Shown here in pieces: positions 14,901 through 22,667 of a stretch of DNA of 64,000 nucleotides. The notes beneath the pieces are model-generated. The model was given only the letters and a program-made list of their open reading frames with translations. It made no database searches and was not told where the DNA came from. Position 1 is the first letter of the stretch; each line of letters starts with the position of its first letter. The position numbers and the translations under genes are program-made. This stretch comes from an uncultured Candidatus Saccharibacteria bacterium (lineage in GTDB: Bacteria > Patescibacteriota > Saccharimonadia > Saccharimonadales > Saccharimonadaceae): the NCBI GenBank assembly GCA_946530965.1, contig CAMNAK010000001.1:468013-532012 (forward strand), given 5' to 3'.

Positions 14901-17713
14901 TTTGCAGTTTTAGTTAATGTAACTTGCGTATTTGGAACATCTCTATCATTGCAAACCAAGACAATATCTACGCTATCTGGAATATTGCTTGGGTCACGAT
15001 AATTCCAAACCTTAACAACCGGAACATCGACATACTTTGTATTCGTAATCTGGAAACCACCTTTTTCGCTTCCAGCAATAGTAGATTCGTAATAATACGT
15101 CGAATCATAACCGTGCGAGCGAGGCAAGACTTCTTCTACCTCATAGCTGGAACACTTAGAAGTGCTTAGATTCGTCCAGCTTTCCCGGTATCTATTATCC
15201 TTCGTAAGAGTTTTAGTCCCCTCTACGATTTTGGACTTGCCTTCCTTGCCTTCATTCACGCAGTACAGAATAACCTCAACAGATTTTAGGCGATCCGTAT
15301 CGATATTATCACCTTCATCATCCCAGCTCTTCCAAACAGGTATATCGATTATCTCTTCATTGGTAACAGTAAAGCCATTTGCGGCATCACCCGTATAGTG
15401 GACCTTTAGCTTATAATCGCCGGCAGCAGTACTGTTTGTAAACATATCGCCGTCCTGATAAAGAGTAGTACCGTCCGTAGATTTCTCGGCAATGCCAAAG
15501 CCTCTACAATTACCACCCAAGATATTCGTGAAAGTGCCCTTCCAGTTGTTTGCGGCATTCAAAGTAAGCTCAGCGCGAGTCGAAGCATCATACATATATG
15601 GATTCGTATCGCCATTATTGTCTTCACAAAGAAGAACAACCTTGACCTCAAACTTCATAGCATCGACATCACTACTGCGACCTGCCCAGGCCTTCTCTAC
15701 TGGAATATCAATTGTCTTGATGTTATCTAGCTCAAGAATCCAGACTTTATTTTCACTATCCCAAGATGTCTTTGTACCAGCTGGAGAGAAAGAGCCATTA
15801 TAGCCACGTTCGTAGACATAGTATTTATGATTAGAACATTCGTTATAACCACGATTAGACCAGCTATATTCCCAGTTATTGTCTGGATTAAGAGTTGCAT
15901 TAGCTACAACTTGATTCCTGTTATCATCACAAACAAGATCGACCGATAGACTCTGAACATCAGGATTATCGCCAATCCATGCTTTTCTTACTTTTACGTC
16001 AATGCCATGATAATTATAAAGTTTCCAAGTTCCGTCTTCTTCAACTTCATAAGCAGTATAATCTTCAGGTACAGAAACTTCTGCCGCACGATAACCAGCC
16101 GAATCGCTGCAACCGCTTCTAATAACGCCAGCAAACTCGCCTTTCCAACCATTACCCTCATTCAAGGTGAGCTTAACAGGATTACCCTGGTCATCAAGAA
16201 CAACATTATCGCCACACATTAGATTTACGTCAATATATTCTGGACGATCCTCAAGATAGTTTTCGTCGCCGACCCAAATTTTTTCTACCGGAAGAGAGAT
16301 TAAGTCGTCATTAATTAGATCTTGGGTTGTGGCACGTGCAATAACTTTGCCATCAGAAGTCAAATCTGCAATTGTAACAGCGCCTTCGGTCATTTCATAT
16401 GCGCTTGTCACGTCGTTTTGGTTAGCATCATACAAGGCAACCTCAAATGCCTTATATTCTACAAGTTCAAATTTGCCATTAATCTTCAAAAATGCTGGGA
16501 GATTCGTGAACGTAAAGTGCTCTGGACTATCTCCGCTAATCCGAAGCTTTTCATAGCGCTTAAATGTAGCCCAGGTGTCAGAAGTGCTATTTGCAAGACG
16601 ATATCTGACGTCAAATGTAATATAGCTTGGACGCTCGCCGCCCTTATCGTTCCAAGTCTTCGTAGCATTTACGTGCGTCGTATAAAATTGGTTGTCGATG
16701 ATAAATGCAGCCGTTACGTCATTGGAAACATCTACACTTTGATGATCGACAGAGCTACTGAAAGTGGATTCATATATCACAGGAACTACAGTCTCTTCCG
16801 TAGATAAGGATAGACCGCTACAAGAATAGTCATTTGTAACACCAAACAAATCACTCTTTACTTTATGGCAGCTAATATTATTCTCGCCATTAGTATAGTT
16901 GTTGCCATGATTCAAAGGAAATTCCCTCAAATCCTTGGTTGTACCATTATAAGAAACCTTAACCTTAGCAGTAATCGAGATATTTGCAGAATGAGGAACG
17001 ATATCTGCACTCACGCTATTGATATTAAAGACATTATGAAGGTCAGAGTTTGCATCAGTGTCGTTCCAATGCTTTACAACAGAGACATTGAACTTTTCTT
17101 CAACTGCAGTTTCATAAGTAATTTGGGAGAGATTCTGTGTACTATTATTGTTGTTCGACCAGATAATAAGATGCATGTTTTTGCCGACAGGAAGATTATT
17201 ATTCTCCGCTAGAGTCAAAAGATCGCTCTTGCTAACGCGACCAGCTTCGCTTGTTGCGCCGTTGACCTGACCATCAGTAATGACATAGCCGTTATTATAG
17301 CCAGACCAGCCCGGATTGTTCCAATTTGGGCCTGCACCAGCTTTACTGTTGGCATTATTGATCGCAATAGCAATTTGCTGATGCGTATAGCCGTTAATCT
17401 GGCCATAATAGATAACCTTATAGACGAGCTTGTCTAGAGACGTCGCGTTCGACGTATTAACATCAACATTCCTAATCTGAGAAGCATTGCCGGTAGGAAC
17501 CGCTTTTGCGTGCCAAGAACAGTAGGCGGGCTTATTATCAACGGTAAAATAATTAGAGTAAAAATTACCACTAGTGCCGCTATACTGCACATTGATCGTT
17601 GCTGCAAAAGCAGAAAAATTATTAATAACCAAAGTGACGACAAACACGACCGCCGCCGTCACAAACGCTGCTGCGCCACACACTAGCGCACGCTTATGCG
17701 TAAACCTAACCAT
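11993..17713 (-). CDS. Giant thioester-domain / Cna-B repeat surface adhesin (1906 aa)
   Basis: Secreted, probably wall-anchored fibre. A signal peptide (helix to about residue 38, likely cleavage after AFA) leads into a segment of ~170 residues. There PAYCSWHA and GYTHQQIAIA resemble the Cys and Gln of thioester adhesion domains, which bond covalently to host molecules. About sixteen Cna-B-like repeats follow. Each typically begins with a lysine in V-K-x-W, contains a middle VxE glutamate and ends in an I-T-N asparagine: the Lys/Glu/Asn set that forms internal isopeptide bonds. Nearly every repeat also has two cysteines. The C-terminus has NPETS, a hydrophobic helix and KRFFGRR, a sorting-signal layout. 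The last two repeats are closest to each other, suggesting recent duplication. A GGGAG site precedes the ATG. Confidence 0.92.
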   Translation of the reverse strand: MVRFTHKRALVCGAAAFVTAAVVFVVTLVINNFSAFAATINVQYSGTSGNFYSNYFTVDNKPAYCSWHAKAVPTGNASQIRNVDVNTSNATSLDKLVYKVIYYGQINGYTHQQIAIAINNANSKAGAGPNWNNPGWSGYNNGYVITDGQVNGATSEAGRVSKSDLLTLAENNNLPVGKNMHLIIWSNNNNSTQNLSQITYETAVEEKFNVSVVKHWNDTDANSDLHNVFNINSVSADIVPHSANISITAKVKVSYNGTTKDLREFPLNHGNNYTNGENNISCHKVKSDLFGVTNDYSCSGLSLSTEETVVPVIYESTFSSSVDHQSVDVSNDVTAAFIIDNQFYTTHVNATKTWNDKGGERPSYITFDVRYRLANSTSDTWATFKRYEKLRISGDSPEHFTFTNLPAFLKINGKFELVEYKAFEVALYDANQNDVTSAYEMTEGAVTIADLTSDGKVIARATTQDLINDDLISLPVEKIWVGDENYLEDRPEYIDVNLMCGDNVVLDDQGNPVKLTLNEGNGWKGEFAGVIRSGCSDSAGYRAAEVSVPEDYTAYEVEEDGTWKLYNYHGIDVKVRKAWIGDNPDVQSLSVDLVCDDNRNQVVANATLNPDNNWEYSWSNRGYNECSNHKYYVYERGYNGSFSPAGTKTSWDSENKVWILELDNIKTIDIPVEKAWAGRSSDVDAMKFEVKVVLLCEDNNGDTNPYMYDASTRAELTLNAANNWKGTFTNILGGNCRGFGIAEKSTDGTTLYQDGDMFTNSTAAGDYKLKVHYTGDAANGFTVTNEEIIDIPVWKSWDDEGDNIDTDRLKSVEVILYCVNEGKEGKSKIVEGTKTLTKDNRYRESWTNLSTSKCSSYEVEEVLPRSHGYDSTYYYESTIAGSEKGGFQITNTKYVDVPVVKVWNYRDPSNIPDSVDIVLVCNDRDVPNTQVTLTKTANQRPDGTWFYDGYKGLKASDCPAREHTAYTHHGYTVREIIPQGASYNATVTMVQDGTVVIKNNEEFTIPVEKVWDSGRSVDDLPDEVEVSLFCGPYSVETITLKKSEDWRGEFGLLTTESCVESERYEFFVVENTEIPGFITTIDGNADDGFTITNTEYTHLEVHKTWSKRDTTQTPASLQLQLVCKDGGDTTTIGNTVTITEADGWSYDFTNLKTSVCSNYDVEEYLRYAYNFKEVNHSLVDSTVDLTNKEIIYIPVEKAWTISEGTNTPDEIEVSLYCGATDDANNFRQTITLQKRFDYYGLFGPFMYDECTAGYNVTENTELDGFESVVVANSDGSFTITNTEHTDLSVRKDWVVTSGKQVELPRSVTVALWCEATDSEVANKRIRLNRPNYQGGWSNLSVDDCESYGVREVAADGSTILSTVGDRYNDYFFFGGVSGSAAEGFTIKNTYDGVDIDGEKTWIYTDDYGNTQTVSKRPTQVTINLLQNDVVIDTQVVTADASGKWNYNFDGYPRYDANGNAYSYAVDEVEFAYYEKTINGYNITNQYAPEYTSVTAAKDWATLKDTQLPEQVEVRLYCGETDLEQPQYITKASNWAAVSWNNLDVSACEAGYSVKEVLPEGSEFASSVRVGSNNEYTFTNAETVDVPVKKEWVKKQSTALPESVTVGLFCELNNNKTKLDEQLLSEANNWSYTWAERNVKNDNCEGGAYIVDEISTVENFEKTSVDYTASTGYTIVNTELTSQKVIKVWEGDTAQDRPGSITADLMCGNTIIDTVELSEANNVDGDNTWEYIWDNLLVSDCAQGYSVRESVNVPNYKTSTETLEDGTVVITNRHTTDVKVIKVWKNDSKEDRPGYIEASLLCGDKTIDTVKLSEENNLDGDDTWEYTWKDLYVSDCEQGYSVTESIDIPNYHKTIKKLEDGTFEITNELDNPETSDNKILGIGSIAGLSVALLGAGVFVSKRFFGRR

Positions 17714-17810
17714 ACTTTTTCTCCCAAAATTTGTATGTTTATTTTTGACCTTTTATAATCTCATATTAGCATAAGCATTTTAGAATTGCAATACTATTTA
17801 TTACCTCACA

Positions 17811-17840
17811 GGAAATCCCGCTGCTATCAGCGGGATTTCC
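17811..17840. terminator. Long perfect hairpin downstream of glycyl-tRNA synthetase gene
   Basis: GGAAATCCCGCT / AGCGGGATTTCC, 12 bp, weak T context. It follows a first terminator at 17847-17877, so transcription from glyQS meets two hairpins in tandem before the adhesin promoter. Confidence 0.6.
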
Positions 17841-17846
17841 TACAGT

Positions 17847-17877
17847 CAAAAATCCGCCCTTTTCGGAGCGGATTCTT
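17847..17877 (-). terminator. Terminator of glycyl-tRNA synthetase gene
   Basis: AATCCGC / GCGGATT stem with a five-T run on the minus strand. Confidence 0.8.
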
Positions 17878-17878
17878 T

Positions 17879-19201
17879 TTATAGCTCAGCAATCTTTACG
17901 CGAACCTGCTCGGTTGTATCGCGATCACGAATCGTAACCGAATCATCCTCAAGCGAGTCAAAGTCGACGACAACACACTTTGGCGTACCAATCTCGTCCT
18001 GTTTGAGATAGCGCTTACCAATATTGCCAGAATCGTCCCAAGTAACGTTGCCATACTTCTTGCGAAGAAGATCATAGGCCTCGCGAGCCTTATTTACTAG
18101 CTCTGGCTTGTTCTTTAGAAGTGGCGATACGCAGAAGCGATATGGTGCCAAGTTCTCTGGCAAAGCCAAAATCGTGCGCTTCTTGCCGTCTTTTTCTTCT
18201 ACCTTATATGCGCAGCTTAGAACTGCGAGAAGCAAACGCTCAACACCAATCGAAGGCTCAATAACATGAGGGACAAAACGCTCGCCACCACCCTTTGGAA
18301 TATATTCCATGCTCTTGTTGCTTGCCTTCTGGATATTCATAAGGTCGAAATCCGTGCGGTACGCCAAGCCCATAAGCTCTTCCTGACCGTTTGGATAATC
18401 AAACATAATATCAATCGTGTGTTTGGAATAATGCGCACGATCTTCTGGAGCAACCTCAAAGTCATGAATCATATTAGCATCAAGGCCCATCTCTTCGGTC
18501 AAGAATTTATGATAGGCATCATGTAGCTGCTTGAAGTTTTCTTCCCAAGTTGATGGATTAATAAAATACTCGATCTCCATCTGTTCGCATTCGCGGTCGC
18601 GCAAGACAAAATCGCGAGGCGAAATTTCGTTACGAAAAGCTTTACCTTGCTGAGCAAGACCAAATGGCAAATCTGGATAAATCGTATCAACTACGTTCTT
18701 GTAGTTCGTAAAGATGCCCTGAGCAGTCTCTGGGCGTAGATATGCGATAGAAGAATCATCGTCAACAGGGCCAACATGTGTCTGGAACATCATGTTAAAC
18801 TTGCGGATATCACTCCAGTTAACCTTGCCGCAAGTTGGACACTTTGCGTTCTTTGCTTTAAATTCTTCTGTTGAAATGCTTTCGTTTGCGCCCTCAACAA
18901 GCTTGTCTGCACGGAAACGACCATGACACTCGTTACATTCTACAAGTGGGTCTGCAAAAGTTGCTGTGTGGCCAGAGGCCTCCCACGTCTTTGGGTTCAT
19001 AATAATAGCCGCATCGACACCATACATGTCGTCACGACTTTCTACCCAGTAGCTCCACCAGGTATTCATAATGCGGCGCTTCAACGCGACACCAAGAGGA
19101 CCAAAATCCCAGGTACCAGCCATACCGCCATAAACGTCAGAACCTTGCCAAATGAAGCCACGACGTTTACATAAACTTACAATATCTTCCATTTTTGCCA
19201 T
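17879..19201 (-). CDS. glyQS: Glycyl-tRNA synthetase, alpha-2 (eukaryote/archaea-like) type
   Basis: Class II synthetase that charges tRNA-Gly. Motif 2 is FRNEISPRDFVLRDRECEQ and motif 3 lies around SIGVERLLLAVL. A zinc-ribbon pair (CNECHGRF...CPTCGK, about residues 100-135) and the C-terminal anticodon-binding domain (APYRFCVSPL) are present. The ~440-residue length fits the single-chain dimeric enzyme rather than the bacterial alpha2beta2 form. The ATG at 19201 is preferred: a -10 box (TATAAT, 19211-19216) lies nine bases upstream, and the neighbour's terminator hairpin (19239-19265) would lie inside any longer reading. Confidence 0.95.
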   Translation of the reverse strand: MAKMEDIVSLCKRRGFIWQGSDVYGGMAGTWDFGPLGVALKRRIMNTWWSYWVESRDDMYGVDAAIIMNPKTWEASGHTATFADPLVECNECHGRFRADKLVEGANESISTEEFKAKNAKCPTCGKVNWSDIRKFNMMFQTHVGPVDDDSSIAYLRPETAQGIFTNYKNVVDTIYPDLPFGLAQQGKAFRNEISPRDFVLRDRECEQMEIEYFINPSTWEENFKQLHDAYHKFLTEEMGLDANMIHDFEVAPEDRAHYSKHTIDIMFDYPNGQEELMGLAYRTDFDLMNIQKASNKSMEYIPKGGGERFVPHVIEPSIGVERLLLAVLSCAYKVEEKDGKKRTILALPENLAPYRFCVSPLLKNKPELVNKAREAYDLLRKKYGNVTWDDSGNIGKRYLKQDEIGTPKCVVVDFDSLEDDSVTIRDRDTTEQVRVKIAEL

Positions 19202-19238
19202 AACATTCCTATTATATAACAGATACGAATAAAGCCAA

Positions 19239-19265
19239 AATCCCACAAGTCTTCCTTGTGGGATT
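19239..19265 (-). terminator. Terminator of the 19282 gene
   Basis: AATCCCACAAG / CTTGTGGGATT followed by TTTT on the minus strand. Confidence 0.75.
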
Positions 19266-19281
19266 GCTCACGTTTTAAGCT

Positions 19282-19785
19282 TTAGGCAGCTACACTAAAC
19301 TTTGCCAAAATTGCATTGTATTCTTGCGTCTGATAATCAAGACTTTTGACCTGTGGCGAAAGCCTAATCTGGTAAACTGCGCCATTTTTGAGCGTAAACT
19401 CAATCATTGCACCACCAATAACTTTCTTTATACTAATACTCTGCATATCGCTATAAAGCACATAAAATAGCTGCGAACCTTCAATAACCTGCGCAGTATT
19501 CCATTTCTTGAATAGACCCTTTTTCTTGACTGCAAGTGCACCAATACCAGTTTCCGTAACGTCTAGCATTACAAACAAGTAGCGTTCAGGAAACAAAGTT
19601 TGTTTAGAGCTGTTAGCCTGAACCGCGTTGCCAATTGCGTAGCCTACAAGACCACCACCATAGTAAGCGCCACTTGCGCTCTGAACTACCTGATCTGACG
19701 CAAAGACATAATGGTTTTCTGAGCCGTGGCAACCCATCGATTGAAAAGTAGCCGCTGCCGACTGAAGTGTATCAAATTGTTCCAT
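19282..19785 (-). CDS. Hypothetical protein, 167 aa
   Basis: Beta-rich, with a glycine-rich stretch (GAYYGGGLVGYAIGNAV, about residues 40-57) and a second half resembling a PH-like barrel by pattern only (ERYLFVMLDVTETGIGALAV, SQLFYVLYSDMQSISIKKVIGG). No catalytic motif. A -10 box TATAAT (19794-19799) lies eight bases before the ATG, so the leader is very short or absent. Downstream of recO but with its own promoter. Function unknown. Confidence 0.75.
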   Translation of the reverse strand: MEQFDTLQSAAATFQSMGCHGSENHYVFASDQVVQSASGAYYGGGLVGYAIGNAVQANSSKQTLFPERYLFVMLDVTETGIGALAVKKKGLFKKWNTAQVIEGSQLFYVLYSDMQSISIKKVIGGAMIEFTLKNGAVYQIRLSPQVKSLDYQTQEYNAILAKFSVAA

Positions 19786-19794
19786 ATATTTTTA

Positions 19795-20514
19795 TTATAT
19801 CTTAGTCGAACGTTCTACGCATTTTACAATATACAAAATCTCGTCAATCAAATCGTCCGCCCCTTTAACTTTGAGCGCTAGTTCCGCCTGCCCGGTCTGC
19901 ATAATACGCATGAGCTTGATATGTTCAGCATTAACCCTACCAGCCTTCGCAGGCATCAATGCCACGCTTTCTTCATCCCAATAATATCTACCGTCAGCCA
20001 CCAACTTGTCGCCATTCGCATCAAAGCTCAGATTTACATCTTCACCACTCGCCTTGACCAAATTCAAGCCCCACCAAGCCCTCAGAACGTCTTTCCAACG
20101 CCCAGAGCCTCCCTCTACGCGTTTCTGCATCGCACGGAAGCTCTGCTGCACAATATCAAAGAAATCTGGCGAATCCACGTGCTCTGCGCGCGCGTTTACC
20201 GCTCGCATCAGCTCGCCACCTTGTTCAATCAAATCCAAATCTTTAACCAAGCCGTCATAATATTCCAAAAGTCTCGCGCCGGTCAAAATCCCCAACTCGC
20301 CACGTCCGCTATGGATTAAAACATCAGACACAGAGAATAGTTCGATACCACCCGCCAGCCTAGATTTTTCTTTCCTCGCACCACGCGCAATCACGCTACG
20401 TTTTCCGTCTGGCGTCAAAAGCTGCAAAATCCTATCCGCCTCGCCATAATCTGTACGCCTTAAAACGATCGCTCGCGTCCTAATGTCTCGACCGGTATTT
20501 TGCTTATCAGTCAT
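19795..20514 (-). CDS. recO: DNA repair protein RecO
   Basis: RecF-pathway mediator that loads RecA and anneals strands. The N-terminal OB-fold signature is clear: IVLRRTDYGEADRILQLLTPDGKRSVIARGARKEKS, read as RTDYGEADRIL and ARGARKEKSRL. The helical C-terminal domain is present but lacks the zinc-binding cysteines of many RecO proteins, as is common in short forms. The start overlaps the receiver gene upstream (20507-20514), so it is the last gene of a kinase-receiver-recO unit. Confidence 0.9.
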   Translation of the reverse strand: MTDKQNTGRDIRTRAIVLRRTDYGEADRILQLLTPDGKRSVIARGARKEKSRLAGGIELFSVSDVLIHSGRGELGILTGARLLEYYDGLVKDLDLIEQGGELMRAVNARAEHVDSPDFFDIVQQSFRAMQKRVEGGSGRWKDVLRAWWGLNLVKASGEDVNLSFDANGDKLVADGRYYWDEESVALMPAKAGRVNAEHIKLMRIMQTGQAELALKVKGADDLIDEILYIVKCVERSTKI

Positions 20515-20872
20515 TTGTCGCCTCCGTCAGGCTATATTTCACCATGTCAAGCAACGACCTTGGTGTCATTGTTGCTTTATTTAGATATCCTGCAATTCCA
20601 TATTCTTTCGAAAAATCTCCCATTTCAACGCTGGACACCAAAAGCACCGGAACCTTCTCAAGCTCCGTAAAGCTGCGCATTTCATGAATCACAGCAAAGC
20701 CAGTCGGCCCAGTCAAAAGCACGTCCAAAAGCACGAGATCTGGCACCTGCTCATCCATCGCCGCAATCGCCTCTACGCCATCATGAAAGCAAGACAAATC
20801 GTAGCCCCTCAAAATGCGCTTGTAGTAGCTCTCCCAGCCCCTATCATCCTCAATTACAAAAACCTTCTTCAT
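20507..20872 (-). CDS. Stand-alone response-regulator receiver domain
   Basis: 121 residues, only a CheY-like receiver. The acidic pair is in VFVIEDDRGWE, the phospho-acceptor aspartate in LVLLDVLLTGPTG, the switch Ser in LLVSSVEMG and the lysine in YLNKATMTP. There is no output domain. Its start codon overlaps the stop of the kinase gene at one base and its end overlaps recO, so the three are co-translated. It probably signals by protein-protein contact. Confidence 0.9.
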   Translation of the reverse strand: MKKVFVIEDDRGWESYYKRILRGYDLSCFHDGVEAIAAMDEQVPDLVLLDVLLTGPTGFAVIHEMRSFTELEKVPVLLVSSVEMGDFSKEYGIAGYLNKATMTPRSLLDMVKYSLTEATND

Positions 20873-21573
20873 TAGACCAAACTTAGCTGACCACTAACAT
20901 TAAGCTCAACATAAAAACTCGTTCCGTCGCGATGACGAACTAAGCCAAATTTACCATTCATATAATTCGTAAACTTTGCTGCAATATAAAGACCGAGTCC
21001 AGAACTGCCAGGACGCATCGAAATATCCATCGGACGACCGACCAAGCCCTTCCTGATCTCGCGCCAAATCTTTGTCGGAATCGCCGGGCCATAATCTCGC
21101 ACCTCGACACGAATCCTGTCCGTGCTTTTATCTGAAATAATAATCTCGCTCGGCAAATCCTCGCCACCATAGTTCATGGCGTTGATACAAAAATTATATA
21201 AAACCGAATAGAGTAGCTGCGGATTCGCAATCACGAGGCGCCTACGATTCCTGTAATAAACCTTAAGCTCGCGACGATTAAACTGGAACAGCTTCCAAAG
21301 TTCGTTTACAACATCATCGCAAACCACACGTGGGTTAACTGGCTCCATCTCGAACAAAGCGTCGTCAAGACGAGCGACCTTTATCATATCTTCAACCTGG
21401 CGAAGCGCACGTTCGCTAGTTGCAGCAATCTGGCGCCCAATTTCATTAACGCCTTCTTTCGAATCTTCAAGCTCTAGAGATAAGGCAAGCTGCCGCATCA
21501 AACTAAGCGGCGCTTTTAGCTCGTGCGCAACAACAATTGCGCCAGAATTAGCGCTAAATACCTCACTCTCCAT
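20872..21573 (-). CDS. Sensor-less cytoplasmic histidine kinase
   Basis: 233 residues: a HisKA dimerisation helix with the H-box AHELKAPLSLMRQ (His near residue 18), then a HATPase_c domain with N box NFCINAMNYG, G1 VRDYGPAIP and G2 SSGLGLYIA. There is no membrane helix, PAS or GAF domain, and almost nothing before the H-box. Any input must come from a partner protein. A -10 box TAGAAT (21580-21585) lies six bases before the ATG: leaderless. It is coupled to a lone receiver and recO. Confidence 0.92.
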   Translation of the reverse strand: MESEVFSANSGAIVVAHELKAPLSLMRQLALSLELEDSKEGVNEIGRQIAATSERALRQVEDMIKVARLDDALFEMEPVNPRVVCDDVVNELWKLFQFNRRELKVYYRNRRRLVIANPQLLYSVLYNFCINAMNYGGEDLPSEIIISDKSTDRIRVEVRDYGPAIPTKIWREIRKGLVGRPMDISMRPGSSGLGLYIAAKFTNYMNGKFGLVRHRDGTSFYVELNVSGQLSLV

Positions 21574-21624
21574 GTCTCTATTCTACACCAAAAAGAATCA
21601 AAGAGAATCCCCCCTGTAAAATTT

Positions 21625-22410
21625 CTAGAACATATTATTGCGTTTGAGGCTCTTCAAAACGAGCTCATAATCGTCTTTGTAGGTATCTGCATCGGTCTGC
21701 AAGATTGCAGTCTTATCGTTGATTTCTACAAGTACAACACTACCTGTAATACCTTCGTCAATCGTACCGTCATAGCGAATCATCGAGACGCCATTGTCAG
21801 ACTTTGTCGTACCGCCAACAACAGCCGTTAAACCTTCATTGTTATTATATTCCGCCTGAACCTCGGTATATTGACGATCAACAATCTTTAGCCTCAAGGC
21901 ATAGCGCGAGCTTTCCTTATCGGTTGGCAAAACTTCAGATGGTCTAAAGTATGCAGAATACTCACTACGATTCGAACCATCTTCATCTACGTAAACACTC
22001 CAAGTTCTTGGATAAGTAAAGCTTAGCGCACCCAAATCGCTCGGAACACCCTTGAATTCAATAAATGGTTTCTTGTCTTCTTCGAGATAACGAGCATCAT
22101 CTTCTTGCTGCTGTTCAAGCTTGCCGGATTCAATTGCTTTTGCAGTCCAAGATTCGCTATTTAGATCGATATCGCGGGATTTCAAGAAGAAAATCAACAA
22201 TGCGATAATTGCAGCCGACGCAAGCAAACAACCAATAACAAGCGCAATAAGCCTTCCGAGAGCGCCAGAATCACGGCGTTTGAACTTAGACGTATCAAGA
22301 TCGCCGCCAGGTTGCATGTTGACAGGATGTTTTACAGTGGGATTATTAACACCCACATTTGGAGCTGAACCATAAGGGTTCGCATAAGGATTAACCGAAT
22401 TCGGATTCAT
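21625..22410 (-). CDS. Hypothetical membrane-anchored protein with extracytoplasmic domain
   Basis: 261 residues. An Asn/Pro-rich cytoplasmic start (MNPNSVNPYANPYGSAPN) and KFKRRDSG precede one membrane helix (LIALVIGCLLASAAIIALLIFFL, about residues 52-75). The beta-rich domain beyond (FTYPRTWSVYVDEDG, AYFRPSEVLP, RYDGTIDEGITGSVVLVEIN) resembles small extracytoplasmic PsbP/DUF-type domains often seen in CPR, but no family can be named. The -10 box TATAAT (22417-22422) is six bases before the ATG: leaderless. Confidence 0.78.
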   Translation of the reverse strand: MNPNSVNPYANPYGSAPNVGVNNPTVKHPVNMQPGGDLDTSKFKRRDSGALGRLIALVIGCLLASAAIIALLIFFLKSRDIDLNSESWTAKAIESGKLEQQQEDDARYLEEDKKPFIEFKGVPSDLGALSFTYPRTWSVYVDEDGSNRSEYSAYFRPSEVLPTDKESSRYALRLKIVDRQYTEVQAEYNNNEGLTAVVGGTTKSDNGVSMIRYDGTIDEGITGSVVLVEINDKTAILQTDADTYKDDYELVLKSLKRNNMF

Positions 22411-22450
22411 AACAAAATTATATAAAAGCTAAAGCGATTTCGCAAGGCAA

Positions 22451-22657
22451 CTATTTACTAAAATCTTTGTCAATTACAGTGATTTCGTTCTTTAATCCAT
22501 TTAAATCTTTTTCAATTTCTTGAGCCAAAGAATTGAGCTTTTTATAACGATCAGCTGCTTCGTCAAGCTGAAATTCGTCCGAATAAAACCAGTCAACGCC
22601 AGCTTTAAGTTCATCAATCTTTTTGCTAATTTTCTTATTGTCGCTGTTTGCTACCAT
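22451..22657 (-). CDS. xseB: Exodeoxyribonuclease VII small subunit
   Basis: 68 residues forming two helices (KISKKIDELKAGVDWFYS, AADRYKKLNSLAQEIEKDL), the size and shape of XseB. It follows xseA by 10 bases and has its own AAAGGA site. The pair forms the exonuclease that degrades single-stranded DNA from both ends. Confidence 0.85.
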   Translation of the reverse strand: MVANSDNKKISKKIDELKAGVDWFYSDEFQLDEAADRYKKLNSLAQEIEKDLNGLKNEITVIDKDFSK

Positions 22658-22667
22658 AAAATCCTTT

